From Posidonia oceanica (taxonomy: Eukaryota; Streptophyta; Magnoliopsida; Alismatales; Posidoniaceae), in the NCBI GenBank assembly GCA_037176725.1, contig JAZBRS010000029.1:120685001-120749000 (forward strand): 64,000 bases of DNA, written 5' to 3'. The position numbers and the translations under genes are program-made. Positions 1 to 9,797 of the stretch are shown piece after piece; position 1 is the stretch's first letter, and each line of letters opens with the position of its first letter. The notes beneath the pieces were generated by a model that had not been told where the DNA came from, ran no database searches, and worked only from the letters and a program-made list of their open reading frames with translations.

Positions 1-3000
1 ATTCTTTCAGGAATGCGATGAATTCTGCTCGAACCTGGGTGGACAGCTGGGCACTGATGCAAACTTCTCTGACTTCCTCAGCTGTGCCGATGTTGACAAC
101 CTCCGTTTCTTCTTCGACATGGAGGTTGGGGCCTTCTAGGTCGTCGTCATAGGGCCGGAACTCGGGCAAAGGTTCGTCAGTCTCATCCATGCCCGTATCA
201 TCCTCCTCTCCATAGGCAATAAGTTCTGAGAGGATCTCTTTCTCAAAAGAAGGACTTGCAATGTCGAAAGAGTGCATGTGTTCCGCTGCTTGGCCCTGGT
301 GACGTTTCAAGATGGTCACGCTCACTCGGGTATTCTTGTAGCCTCGGTGCGCGACCTCCGTCCCAGGAACTCCTTCTACCGTTTGCTCTGGCCTGACTGG
401 CTCTGCTGAGTGCTCTGTTGATACTGCTGAGGGCTTAGCTGACTCTACTGCTGGTACTGCTGACTGTTCTGCTGCTGAGGCTGCTGACTGCTCTGCTGCT
501 GAGGCATTCTGCTCTGTTACTGCTGCTGCATGTACTGCTGATGTTCCTCCCTCTGGGTCTTCTAGTGTGCTTGTGGGGGATACGCCAGACTGGCGGCTGA
601 TCTGGTTACCGCCGCTCGGTATATTGTTCAGGTGAGGCATGGGTTGCACAAACCACCTAGACCCGCCTTCTGGTTGAAGAGTGATGAGCTCATCTGGTCT
701 AGGGGAGTCCGGCGTTGCTGAGTCTTCTAGGACCATGATAGAGGTATGGTCCTCCTGCAGAGGAGGATCCGTGACTACGGCTTTCCCTTTCCTTTCTGCA
801 GCTTGGTGATCTGCCAGGTCATCTGCTATCGACTTGAGTTGTTCTTGATAAAGCAACTCTAAGTCGGACATCCAGGAATCGACCTGGGCTTCTATCGCCG
901 CTCCTTCTTCTTCGTCCGAGGGGGAGTCGACGTAGTAGGCGCCGGGGGCCTGCGGCACTGGCCCGGCTGCAAGACAGGTCGCCGCCCTTGGGGTCTGCAT
1001 GATCTGGTTCACGGGCGCGTCCGATGGTGGCAACTCTGAAGTAGATGGCCCAAATAGACAGGCTAGCGGTGCTAAGGATGAATAAGCTGCCAGGGTCACA
1101 GTTGGAGAATAAGCAGGGGTGCTCTTCAGAGGGCTCAAGGGCCCGGAGAGTGTAGTGCTCAGTTGGCCTTTTGTATCAGGCCGTAACTGAGAGAGTGCAG
1201 CCTCTGACGCCATGGGATCTTGCCATGAGAGCTGCTGCTGGTTGTCAGGAGAATGCAAAGCGGACTGCGCCAGCTGCATTCCTGAAGATGATGCTGGAGC
1301 GGGCTGAGCCGTGTTGCTGACTGAGCTGATAGATGGTCCCTCCAGAGATGGGGACAGTGGCACTGATGTGGTTGTGACCGTCGGTAGCATGTTTGGTTCT
1401 GTCAGAAGGAGTGTCTCTAACTCCTGCACCGCTGCCTGAACTTGTAATGCAGACGTGGCTGCAAAAGAGTGGGAACTTGCTTGTTCTGCCACAGGGCCTG
1501 CTGAGCTGCTTGTTATATCCGCCAGAGGAAGAGCTGAAAAGACTGACTGTGGGGCCTCTGCTCTGACCACTGTTTCTGCTGAGCTGATTGGGACTGCCTC
1601 TGTTGTGCCAGACTGCTCCTCATCCGAGTAGTAGTCCTCAACACACACCCAATCCTCTGTCGGCGTCGTGGCTTGATCGTTGGTGGATCCCAGAATTCCT
1701 GCACTGGTAAAGTTAGTGAGGTCTCTGGGAATGGCTGGTGCATGGTCTTTGAGCTGGAAGCAGTGATCTTCGTTGAGCTTTGGTTCGTAGCCGAGACCTT
1801 CAGACTTCCTTCGCTCCACTGCTACGATCGGCTCCGCGATCCCTTGGCCGTGACGCCCGAGTGGCGTACCCTTTGTGTAACCCCACCTGTGACATACATT
1901 CTCGACCATTCGAAAGGGGTTGCTGTGAACGGTCAAGGAGTTGACACGTTCAAGATCAGGAACGAAGTTAACTGGCTCGCACCGGTTAACACGATAGAGG
2001 GCTTCAGAAGTCTCGGGGTCAAACGGGATGGATTGCGAAGACACGGGAGAGACTGCTTCAATCCGCTCCTTCTCAAAGTTCTCCGCCATGACGACAATGA
2101 CATCATCGCCATGACGGTACTTTATCATTCGATGGAGGGTCGAAGGAAGGACTTGATGCTTGTGAAGCCAAGGACGCCCAAGCAGAAGATTGAAGTTAGG
2201 CTTCAAGTCGACGACATAGAATTCTACGTCGAAGACGACCGGGCCGATAGCCAGAGGGATAATCAGAATCCCTAGAGCGTCATGGTGAGTGTTGTCAAAA
2301 GCAGTCATTCCCTTCACGGCTGGCGTGATATCCTCGGCTTTGAATCCGAGCTTGGTTGCTGTACGCAAGGGGCAGACGTTAAGGCCTGACCCGTTATCAA
2401 CCAGTGTTAGGGGAATGCGGAAGTTTTTGAACTGCACCGTGACGAACAGGGGCTGGTTGTGATTAATCCCCGCCGGAGGCAGCTCATCACTCGTAAAAGA
2501 GATGACCTGGGGCTCCGCGATTAACCCAACCATGCTCTCCAAGGCAGAAGGCTCAATGGACTGGGACACACGAGCAGCCTGGAACACGCGAAGAAAAGCC
2601 TCGCGGTGTTCGGCAGAAGTGTGGATCAAATCCCAGATGGAGATGTCGGCTTTGACCTTCTTAAGCTGAGAGGTTAAGTCTGCTTTAGGTTGGCTTCTCC
2701 TAGCAGCTGGAGGAGTGGTTCTAGCAGGTTCTAAGGGGATAGTGGAAGGAAGCTGGGTTACTACAGGCTGGGTAGGGATTTGGCTAACTACGGGCTGATC
2801 TGGGGTTGGATCTGCTATGGGTTGGCTTGAGGGTGGGGGCATAACAGGTCTAGGGTGAGTTGGCCTAGTTGCCGGCACTAGGGGCCTGTAAACCCTCCCT
2901 GATCGCGTTACTTCCGCACACATTTCCGTGGCGTAGCTGTAAGGGACGCGATGGGTGTCCAGGGTCAAATCGATGACGACTGGAGTACGTGCTGCGAGCA

Positions 3001-5680
3001 CAGGAGGGGTTACAGGGGGACCTACAGGATACTGGGGTCTGTCTAAGGGATATGGTTGCTGTGGTGGAAAGGCTGGGGCAGGTTGAGGTCTGCCTAGGAG
3101 GTGTAGCCGAGGTCTATCTAAGGGGTATGGTTGTTGGGGTGGGAAGGCTGGGGCAGGTTGAGGTCTGCCTAGAAGGTGTGGCTGAGGTCGCCCTAAAAGG
3201 TGGATAGGGGAACTAGGCTGGGCCCTAGCTAGAAGGTGCACAGGGGATTGAGCCTGAGGGAGCACGGTGGGAGGCGCGAGAGGGTGCTCCGGCCTGGCAC
3301 GCGGTCGGATCAAATGGATTCCCGACTCAGAGCCGGCAACTGCCGCGAGATAGAGACTGACCGGGAAAGGCTCAGAGATGTCAGAGATAAGATCGGAAGG
3401 GTCTACTTCAGAGGTAGCAGGCCCAGAAGGAAAGACAGAGTGGACGCCTGAGGTTCCCGCCCCTCCCGGATAAGAGTGCTCCGGTAGAGGTTGGCGGACG
3501 ATGCCAGAATGCGGGGGAACAGCTGGAGATGCAGATGCATGAGTGCGTGCTTGGGTGGATGCCTCGTGCGTGTCGATCACAATCGTTCCCGATTCGATCA
3601 GGTCCTGAATTGCGTTCCGCAGGGAGAAGCAATTGTCCGTCGAATGCCCGACGTTTCGATGGAAATTGCAGAAGAGGTCCGACCTAAACCAATGCGGCAG
3701 AGGGCTTGGCGGCGGACGAACCTCTGGGAACTTCAGGAGCGATGCCACCTTTGGCAAGATGACCGTGAGTGGTTCCACCAGTGGGGTGAAATTCCGCCTC
3801 TCGGTGGGTGGTCTTCTTTGCCTCGGGTACGGGCCTTGCTGAACCGGTGCGGCAGGATAGACCGGTCTAGCGGTGGTTGTGATGTGCGGTGTGTGTGGAT
3901 TCCTAGGTGCAGGAGCGTACACCATCTGAGCTGGGGCAGGCCGCGACGGCAAGCGAACAGGCATAGCAGGAGAATCGACGAATGCAACAGCGGGTTTCGG
4001 CGAGTCCTTCCTCTTCGGGCAGTTGTTGTTGCTGCCGCTGTTGTTGTTGTTGGAGGTGCTGCTGTTGGCACTGTTGCTGCTTATCACTGCCTGCTTAGCG
4101 AACGCAGAGAGAGCTGGGAAGTTGCCACTCCGCAAAGAACTCTCCACGCGCGCTCCAGCTCTGATGAGTGCCGCGAAAGTAGTGACTGGTTGAATGCTAA
4201 GCAGAGCTCCGAGAGACGGCTGCGCCCCTTTGATAACAATCTCGATAGATTCCTCGTCAGAGGGTCTATCTCGAACCTGAGAGGCAAGGGCGCGCCAGCG
4301 GCCGACGTACTCCCCGAACGGCTCGCCAGAGTTCTGCTTGATGGCGATCAAGTCCGCCCTCTTTGGGACAAGATCGAGGTTGAAGGAGTACTGCTCCAGG
4401 AACGCCTGACTGAGGTCGTTCCGAGTCTTGATGGCTGACATATCGAGTGATGTGAACCACTTAAGTGCCGGCCCGGTCAAACTCTTCTGGAACAAGCGGA
4501 TCAGCAACCTCTCGTCAGCCTGAAGCTGAGCGAGATCACCGCAATACGCCTTCAAGTGTGCTACAGGGCAGCCCCTACCATTATACTTCTCGAAGTCCGG
4601 GATTTTGAACTTCGGAGGGAGTACCGCCTCTGGAAAGCAACAGAGGTCCCGGAACTGGTAGGTCTGGTGCTCAGTACCCTGCACTAGTCGTAGTGCTTTC
4701 TCCAAGACGTCCATTCGGTTATTGATGGGGTCTGGGATTGCTGCTGTAGGAGAGGGATCAGCAGGGGTAGCGAGCACATACGCCGAATGGGTCACACCTA
4801 AGTGCTCCTCCGGATCTACCATAGCGTCGCCTGGTGGAGCAACGGGATGGCCGGCGTATCCGTGCTGGGGGATGGTGTATGCAGGAGTGTATGCAGGATG
4901 CTGGACTTGAGGGAGAGGAGAAGAATAAATGCCATGCTGTGCTGGGACAGGGGTAGGATGGCGGAGCACCAGTTGCTGTGCAGGCGGGGTGCCAGACAGC
5001 GAGCCAGTGGGGTACTGGGCTCCAGCCGATCCGAAGGGTTGACCACCAGAATGAAGTGGAGCATGCTGTGCCAAGTGTTGTGCAGGAGGCGGCAAACGAG
5101 CCCCCATCGTCGGAACTGTGAGCAGTTGCGACGATGGTCGAGGCGGAGGTGTAGAGGTTGATGCAAGGAATGCAGGAACTGGCCTCGGAAGAACCTCAGG
5201 AACGACAGGGACAGAAGGAGGACGAACTGATAGAGCCATGCCCTGCAGTCTCTGGGCGAGCTCCATCAGATGCTGGTACTGCGCCTCGGGCGTCTCGCCA
5301 GTGGGGACGCTGAAGTGCAGTGCCGGCGGAGGCTGAGAAACCAGTGGCACGGACACAGACTGTCCGGGAGGGAAGGATTCTACAGAGAAGGTCGCAGCAG
5401 CGGTGGAAGGGATGTCGAAAGCGACGTATCCCTGGGACGGAGGGGGCAGTGGCGTCTCCGGAGCGCGAGTAACGGCCGTCAAGATAGATTCGGCGACCGG
5501 ATCCGGAGGAAGGGAGGCTTGCCATTGTCCCGGGGTGTACTGAGAACCTAGAGACGTCAGAGGAGGAAACCCTGGCGTCGGAGGGGGAACAAGTGGGACA
5601 GAAAGAGCAACCGGGGGGGCCAGAACGGAAACACCCTCCGTGGCAGGAGTAAAAGAAGGCTCACTAACGTACTGGGCCAT
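1..5680 (-). CDS. Element A gag-protease(-pol) polyprotein, 5' 1,893 codons, open to window edge
   Basis: I read this strand codon by codon from an ATG at 5680-5678 (MAQ start) to base 2 and found no stop, so 1,893 codons are open and the frame leaves the window just before reverse transcriptase. Domains in order: a Pro/Gln/Ser-rich N-terminus; the gag capsid-like region about residues 355-480 (FEKYNGRGCP at its start); a CX2HX4HX4C zinc finger with first Cys at residue 671 (CNFHRNVGHSTDNC); an aspartic protease with active-site motif LVDNGSGLNV (Asp about 1095) followed by LLLGRPWLH; then about 600 residues of low-complexity Ser/Thr/Pro/Glu-rich linker. Gag packages the RNA and protease cuts the polyprotein. 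Element E (43756-52509) is the same family in the same domain order, but full of stops. The start is chosen because E has the matching ATG-GCC-(C/T)AG. This looks like a young, possibly functional copy; the rest of pol is outside the window. Confidence 0.88.
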   Translation of the reverse strand, partial: MAQYVSEPSFTPATEGVSVLAPPVALSVPLVPPPTPGFPPLTSLGSQYTPGQWQASLPPDPVAESILTAVTRAPETPLPPPSQGYVAFDIPSTAAATFSVESFPPGQSVSVPLVSQPPPALHFSVPTGETPEAQYQHLMELAQRLQGMALSVRPPSVPVVPEVLPRPVPAFLASTSTPPPRPSSQLLTVPTMGARLPPPAQHLAQHAPLHSGGQPFGSAGAQYPTGSLSGTPPAQQLVLRHPTPVPAQHGIYSSPLPQVQHPAYTPAYTIPQHGYAGHPVAPPGDAMVDPEEHLGVTHSAYVLATPADPSPTAAIPDPINNRMDVLEKALRLVQGTEHQTYQFRDLCCFPEAVLPPKFKIPDFEKYNGRGCPVAHLKAYCGDLAQLQADERLLIRLFQKSLTGPALKWFTSLDMSAIKTRNDLSQAFLEQYSFNLDLVPKRADLIAIKQNSGEPFGEYVGRWRALASQVRDRPSDEESIEIVIKGAQPSLGALLSIQPVTTFAALIRAGARVESSLRSGNFPALSAFAKQAVISSNSANSSTSNNNNSGSNNNCPKRKDSPKPAVAFVDSPAMPVRLPSRPAPAQMVYAPAPRNPHTPHITTTARPVYPAAPVQQGPYPRQRRPPTERRNFTPLVEPLTVILPKVASLLKFPEVRPPPSPLPHWFRSDLFCNFHRNVGHSTDNCFSLRNAIQDLIESGTIVIDTHEASTQARTHASASPAVPPHSGIVRQPLPEHSYPGGAGTSGVHSVFPSGPATSEVDPSDLISDISEPFPVSLYLAAVAGSESGIHLIRPRARPEHPLAPPTVLPQAQSPVHLLARAQPSSPIHLLGRPQPHLLGRPQPAPAFPPQQPYPLDRPRLHLLGRPQPAPAFPPQQPYPLDRPQYPVGPPVTPPVLAARTPVVIDLTLDTHRVPYSYATEMCAEVTRSGRVYRPLVPATRPTHPRPVMPPPSSQPIADPTPDQPVVSQIPTQPVVTQLPSTIPLEPARTTPPAARRSQPKADLTSQLKKVKADISIWDLIHTSAEHREAFLRVFQAARVSQSIEPSALESMVGLIAEPQVISFTSDELPPAGINHNQPLFVTVQFKNFRIPLTLVDNGSGLNVCPLRTATKLGFKAEDITPAVKGMTAFDNTHHDALGILIIPLAIGPVVFDVEFYVVDLKPNFNLLLGRPWLHKHQVLPSTLHRMIKYRHGDDVIVVMAENFEKERIEAVSPVSSQSIPFDPETSEALYRVNRCEPVNFVPDLERVNSLTVHSNPFRMVENVCHRWGYTKGTPLGRHGQGIAEPIVAVERRKSEGLGYEPKLNEDHCFQLKDHAPAIPRDLTNFTSAGILGSTNDQATTPTEDWVCVEDYYSDEEQSGTTEAVPISSAETVVRAEAPQSVFSALPLADITSSSAGPVAEQASSHSFAATSALQVQAAVQELETLLLTEPNMLPTVTTTSVPLSPSLEGPSISSVSNTAQPAPASSSGMQLAQSALHSPDNQQQLSWQDPMASEAALSQLRPDTKGQLSTTLSGPLSPLKSTPAYSPTVTLAAYSSLAPLACLFGPSTSELPPSDAPVNQIMQTPRAATCLAAGPVPQAPGAYYVDSPSDEEEGAAIEAQVDSWMSDLELLYQEQLKSIADDLADHQAAERKGKAVVTDPPLQEDHTSIMVLEDSATPDSPRPDELITLQPEGGSRWFVQPMPHLNNIPSGGNQISRQSGVSPTSTLEDPEGGTSAVHAAAVTEQNASAAEQSAASAAEQSAVPAVESAKPSAVSTEHSAEPVRPEQTVEGVPGTEVAHRGYKNTRVSVTILKRHQGQAAEHMHSFDIASPSFEKEILSELIAYGEEDDTGMDETDEPLPEFRPYDDDLEGPNLHVEEETEVVNIGTAEEVREVCISAQLSTQVRAEFIAFLKE
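3044..3193 (-). repeat. 75-bp in-frame tandem duplication inside element A gag
   Basis: A 75-bp unit occurs twice head to tail (starting at 3044 and 3119). It encodes a 25-residue Pro/Gln-rich repeat just after the zinc finger and before the protease. The period is a multiple of three, so the frame is kept. E lacks this duplication at the matching place. Confidence 0.75.
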
Positions 5681-6990
5681 TGCTGACCTAGAGCGTGTGA
5701 GAACTGGGCTGCGACGGGTATTCAAGCGATGCTTCCTAAGAGGAGCTATCGTCGCAAGTGCGGATAGCTCGGAAGGGGAATGGTCGCGAACTAAGTCGCA
5801 AAAAGGGGGTTAACGAGGGTCGGTACTCAAGCTCTGGCAAGGGTAACTCGCTTACCGATCACGCTGACACAACAGAAGGAAATTAGGGTTAGAAACTAGA
5901 GGTTGAATGCAAATGAGTTAGTTAAGTGGCGTGAATGATATGCATGCTTTCTAGTATGCCCCCCTCACCTAACTAGTGTGTCCTAGTAAGGTTGTCTACT
6001 CCGGGTATCCCTGGATGTACGGGTCACCGACTCAGGTCAGAAAAAGTAGGTCCCCTGCCTAACTCCTGGCTCAAAGCTCAGGTAATGACAGGGTGGTGCG
6101 TTGGTGGCCTCTACCCCGCCAAAGCGTGGGTGGTACCCTCTACTAACACCGACACGACCCCCGGACAAGGAGGGGACGGACCGACCAACTTATGCCACGC
6201 CCAAAGCAGTGGAAACAAGAGGCCGGAATCGTCCTTCGCAGACTTGTAGGTGGACTCAGAGGAGAAGAATGCATGCCCTATATGATGCTTATGCAAATGA
6301 TTAGAGTTTTTTATCTTGCGCATTTTATTAACCAAAGGGAGTGAAGGATTGTTTGTAGTCTCTAGTCGTCCCTAGAAGTTCTTTTTACTTGCTGTTTTTA
6401 GTTAACCACGGGGAGAGCAGACAAGTCTCTACTATCCTAAGCATGGCATGTGCGAAAGGGAAGAAAATCAGTCAAAATGGCAAGCAGCCATCATACAACA
6501 CAACAAAAGGCATGTTCATGGCATGTGCGAGTGTTTGTGAACATGATGGTGAAAAAGAAGCATTCATCAAGTCAAAAGGCACGTAGGCATAGTATGTGCG
6601 TGTGTAGTGACATAGCAAGAGTGTAAAAGAAGCATTCATCATCCAAAAAGCATGTATTTTAGCCAAACAAAGTATGTAGACATGCAATGTGCAAGAATTA
6701 AGGCAATAATAAGCAAGTAAGGCAAAACAAGGTAAAAGTAAGCAGACTGTAAAAGAAATAGGAGTATAAGCAAGACAATAAGTAAATAAACAAGCACATA
6801 AGCGAGGCCAGGTAAAAGAAAGCGCAAACCGAGGCGAAAGAGGTGCAAAACCCAAGCAAAGTAGCCACGAAGCGACTTGCTAGGGGTTTGCACAGAAAGG
6901 CGAGCAAAACAGGCAAAGAAGGCACACAAGGCAGACAAAACTGCAAAACAAGCGAGCGAAAAGCCGGGAACGAAAGCCGGAGTCTAGTCT
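5681..6990 (-). other. Untranslated leader of element A
   Basis: This 1.3 kb stretch separates the primer-binding site from the gag start. Short open frames exist (the longest, 6472-6855 on the minus strand, is 127 codons), but they are hydrophobic and low-complexity, like simple A-rich DNA read backwards, and match nothing I recognise. Ogre proper has an extra ORF1 here. I see no convincing one, which argues for a Tat/Retand-type relative rather than Ogre sensu stricto. Confidence 0.6.
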
Positions 6991-7011
6991 AGTTCCCCAG
7001 CAGAGTCGCCA
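6991..7011 (-). other. Primer-binding site (tRNA-Arg) of element A
   Basis: Read on the minus strand, the site begins TGGCGACTCTGCTGGGGAAC, one base after the LTR end (...TCGCTACA). TGGCGACTC followed by GCTGGGGA is complementary to the 3' end of plant tRNA-Arg including CCA, the primer known for Tat/Ogre elements. It fixes the orientation of A and the inner edge of its 5' LTR. Confidence 0.85.
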
Positions 7012-7316
7012 CTGTAGCGATCCCGATCGGAACCAGGCTCGCTATTTAGCGGCGATTGAGATCCGAGGAAGAGGCTCAACTCGAAAAACACTTAAAATCG
7101 AGGAGAAAAGGAAAAGATAAGACAAATCAGAGTCGCCACCATGTCTATTAACGGGAGACAAGGAAAACCGGGGGAAATGCATGAATTAACACGCAAAACC
7201 AAGAAAGAAATGCGAAGCAAAGCAATGCAAAGGAAAACAAATGCAAATGAATGCAAATGTGATGACTCTAGCCTAGGATAGGGGCAATATGGTCATTGCG
7301 GGCCAGAAGACAGGGC

Positions 7317-7369
7317 AAGGACTCCTGTTACGTGCGGGGAAGGTGTTAGGCACCCCCGACACGCCCGAA
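7317..7369 (-). other. Conserved LTR block, copy 1
   Basis: This segment of about 52 bp centred on GGTGTTAGGCACCCCCGA recurs at 34128-34179, 43093-43145 and 61011-61062, always several hundred bases inside the LTR 3' end, while the surroundings have diverged strongly. Its function is unknown; the conservation suggests a signal needed by the element. Confidence 0.75.
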
Positions 7370-7639
7370 AATCGGTCTTTCTAGGCTTACGCTCGCATAT
7401 GCAGGGAAATGCAGGATTGAATGCCTATGTGCCTATGAATGCCTAAATGAATGCTCAAGGAGTGCTCTAAGTGGGAAAATGCAAGGCAGGGAAGTAAACG
7501 TGCTCTCTAAGTGCTCAGCTACGCTGTCCGTGTTCCGAACCAGGCGAAACCTAGCTCGTGAGAACTCCAGGCAGTAAGCATCACAGCCCTATATGCAAAT
7601 GCAAGCGAGAAAACAAAACAGCGTGAAAACCATGCAATG

Positions 7640-7980
7640 GGGTCGACATGCAAGAGAAAACGGCGCGAAACACGCAAAACGAGGCGGGAAGCAAACAACG
7701 CGCGCAAAACGATGCAAAAGGGCGAAATCGTCACGCAAAACGAGCGGAAAACAAAGTAGCGCGCAAAACGAGATAAGAGAGCAAGAAGGTGCGCAAAACA
7801 GGACGAGAAAACAGAATGGTATGCAAAACGGGGCGAAAGAATAAAACCGGCACGCAAAACGAATGAGGAGGCAAGACAGTGCGCAAAACGAGACAAGAAA
7901 ACAGATGGGCACGCAAAACGGAGCGAAAACGAGGGCGGGCACGCGAAACGGTGCCAAAATAGCGAAGCAAAAATCTCGGA
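7640..7980. repeat. About 30-bp minisatellite in the A LTR
   Basis: Degenerate units of roughly 30 bp built on '(g)cgcaaaacgag..' repeat about a dozen times. The same unit in reverse complement forms the cleaner array at 42190-42800 in E, and a weaker one lies at 61320-61510 in F. All three sit just upstream, in LTR orientation, of the same conserved segment. Confidence 0.7.
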
Positions 7981-9797
7981 AAAGCCATGCAAATGCAAGA
8001 ATGCAGAAAGAGATTAGAAGGGGGTCAAAGGGGAGGCAAAACAACGTGTGTATAAGAACAAACGCTGTTTAGGACCACTCAGAGTAGGTGTGAAGACCTA
8101 CTGAGGTGAGAAGGGGCAAATGGAGGGATCACCACCTCTTTGCGACTATTTCCCACTAAACCATTCCACGGTGTGTCTCGCATGCTGCCCAAAGCTCGCG
8201 ATGCGATCGGATCGTGGAAAAAGGGGAAGAAAGTCACATAAAGTGGCAAATCCAGGGAGAACGCAACACGAAACACATAGAGAAACGCGAAACGAGGATT
8301 TGAATAGACAAGCAGAAAGGGGAAGTCCTATTCTACATGCTCGAAGAGACAGAAAGCGAAAACAAGGAAAACTGTACAAATGCCATGCAAATGAATGCAA
8401 TGCAGGGGTTCAGGAGGACATACCTGGAAATCCGGGAGCCTGATCTGAAATCTGTCTGGTCTATGCTGAAGAGCGCTTCGCTGCGGTCACTTGGGCAGCT
8501 CACTTGAGAAGATCCAACGGCCGGATTGGAAGATATCGCAGCTCCAAGGCAGAAGGGCCAGAACAGGGGAGAAGAACAGATCTAGGTGTTCAGGAGGTCC
8601 TAGGGATGTGCAAAAGGGGCCTCCCAAGTGAAAGGGAGCTAGAAGTGCTAAGTGTGTGCAAGAAGATGCTAAAATGCAAGACTAAATGAGTGCAGGATGC
8701 ATGCAAAAGCAAAAAAGCAAAAGAGAAGTAATTTGGGAAAAACCAGGAGTTCAGAAAGCATTTTGGAAAAGAAGAGGGGCCAAAAGTGCAAATTTCCCAG
8801 AAAACAAGGTTCCACAGGAGAAGACTTTGAAAACAGGGGAAGACAAGGGTCTATTTGGCAAAAAACTAGGCTCAGAAAGGTGTTTTGAAAAGAAGGTATG
8901 TTTTGGAAAAGATTTTGAAACAAAAAAGGGGGCAGAGTGCAATTTTGAAAAAATCTAGGGTCTAAAATGCAAATTTTCTAGAAAACAAGGTCCTGGGGAG
9001 TCCGGGGGTACCAGTGGAAGGTCTGTATGAAATTTGGTAGGCATAGGGGCTAAAATGCGACCTAGGGGCAAAATGGTCTTTTCACATGATTTTTTTTAAA
9101 ACATGCAGGGACCTAGATGTGATTTTCAAATCATGCAGGGGCTGAAAATGCAATTTAGTATGGAAAATATGCTCTGGAATTTAAATGACAGGACCACAGT
9201 GCAATTTCTGGAAAACATGGGGTTAAAAATGCAATGCAGTAAGTTAAAATGCATGCAGCACAGTTACTGTCCATTTAAAATGGACCTAACTGTAAATATG
9301 ATAAAGCAGAGGGGCTAATATGCAATGCATCAACCAAAAATAAAAATCAGAACCTAAGTTTCTACAGTGCATGGACTTAAATGCAAAAATGGAAAAATGC
9401 AGGGACTTGGAATGCAATGCAGTATGGAAAAATAAAAAATAATCCTAAGTTCTAACAGTGCATGGGACTTAAATGCAAAAATAAAAACATGCAAGGGGCC
9501 AGGATGCAATATAGTATGGTAAATATGAGTAAATAAATGAACTGATTAAATGCAGGACCTAGGTGCAAAAACTGAGAACAGGAGGACTAAACTACAAAAA
9601 ATTAAAGCAGCACAGCACAGTAAAAGGATCTACTTGCAAATATTGAAAAACATAAACAGATCGCGCAATTTAGCAAAGTATTTAATTAAAAACTAAGCAG
9701 AATAAATGAAATAAGGACTGGAATGTAAAAATGAAAAAACTTAAGACAGATATGCAATATTCACCCTAAAACTATATAAACTGAAAAATAAAGACAC

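Noticed and set aside
1673..2275. 200-codon plus-strand open frame
   Set aside because: Shadow of the protease region of element A on the opposite strand.
3491..4438. 315-codon plus-strand open frame
   Set aside because: It is the antisense shadow of the intact gag frame of element A; the minus strand has the real motifs.
6472..6946. Hydrophobic minus-strand frames in the leader of A, a possible Ogre-type ORF1 or membrane protein
   Set aside because: The hydrophobicity comes from reading A-rich 'aagcaa' repeats in reverse. No similarity to Ogre ORF1 was recognised.
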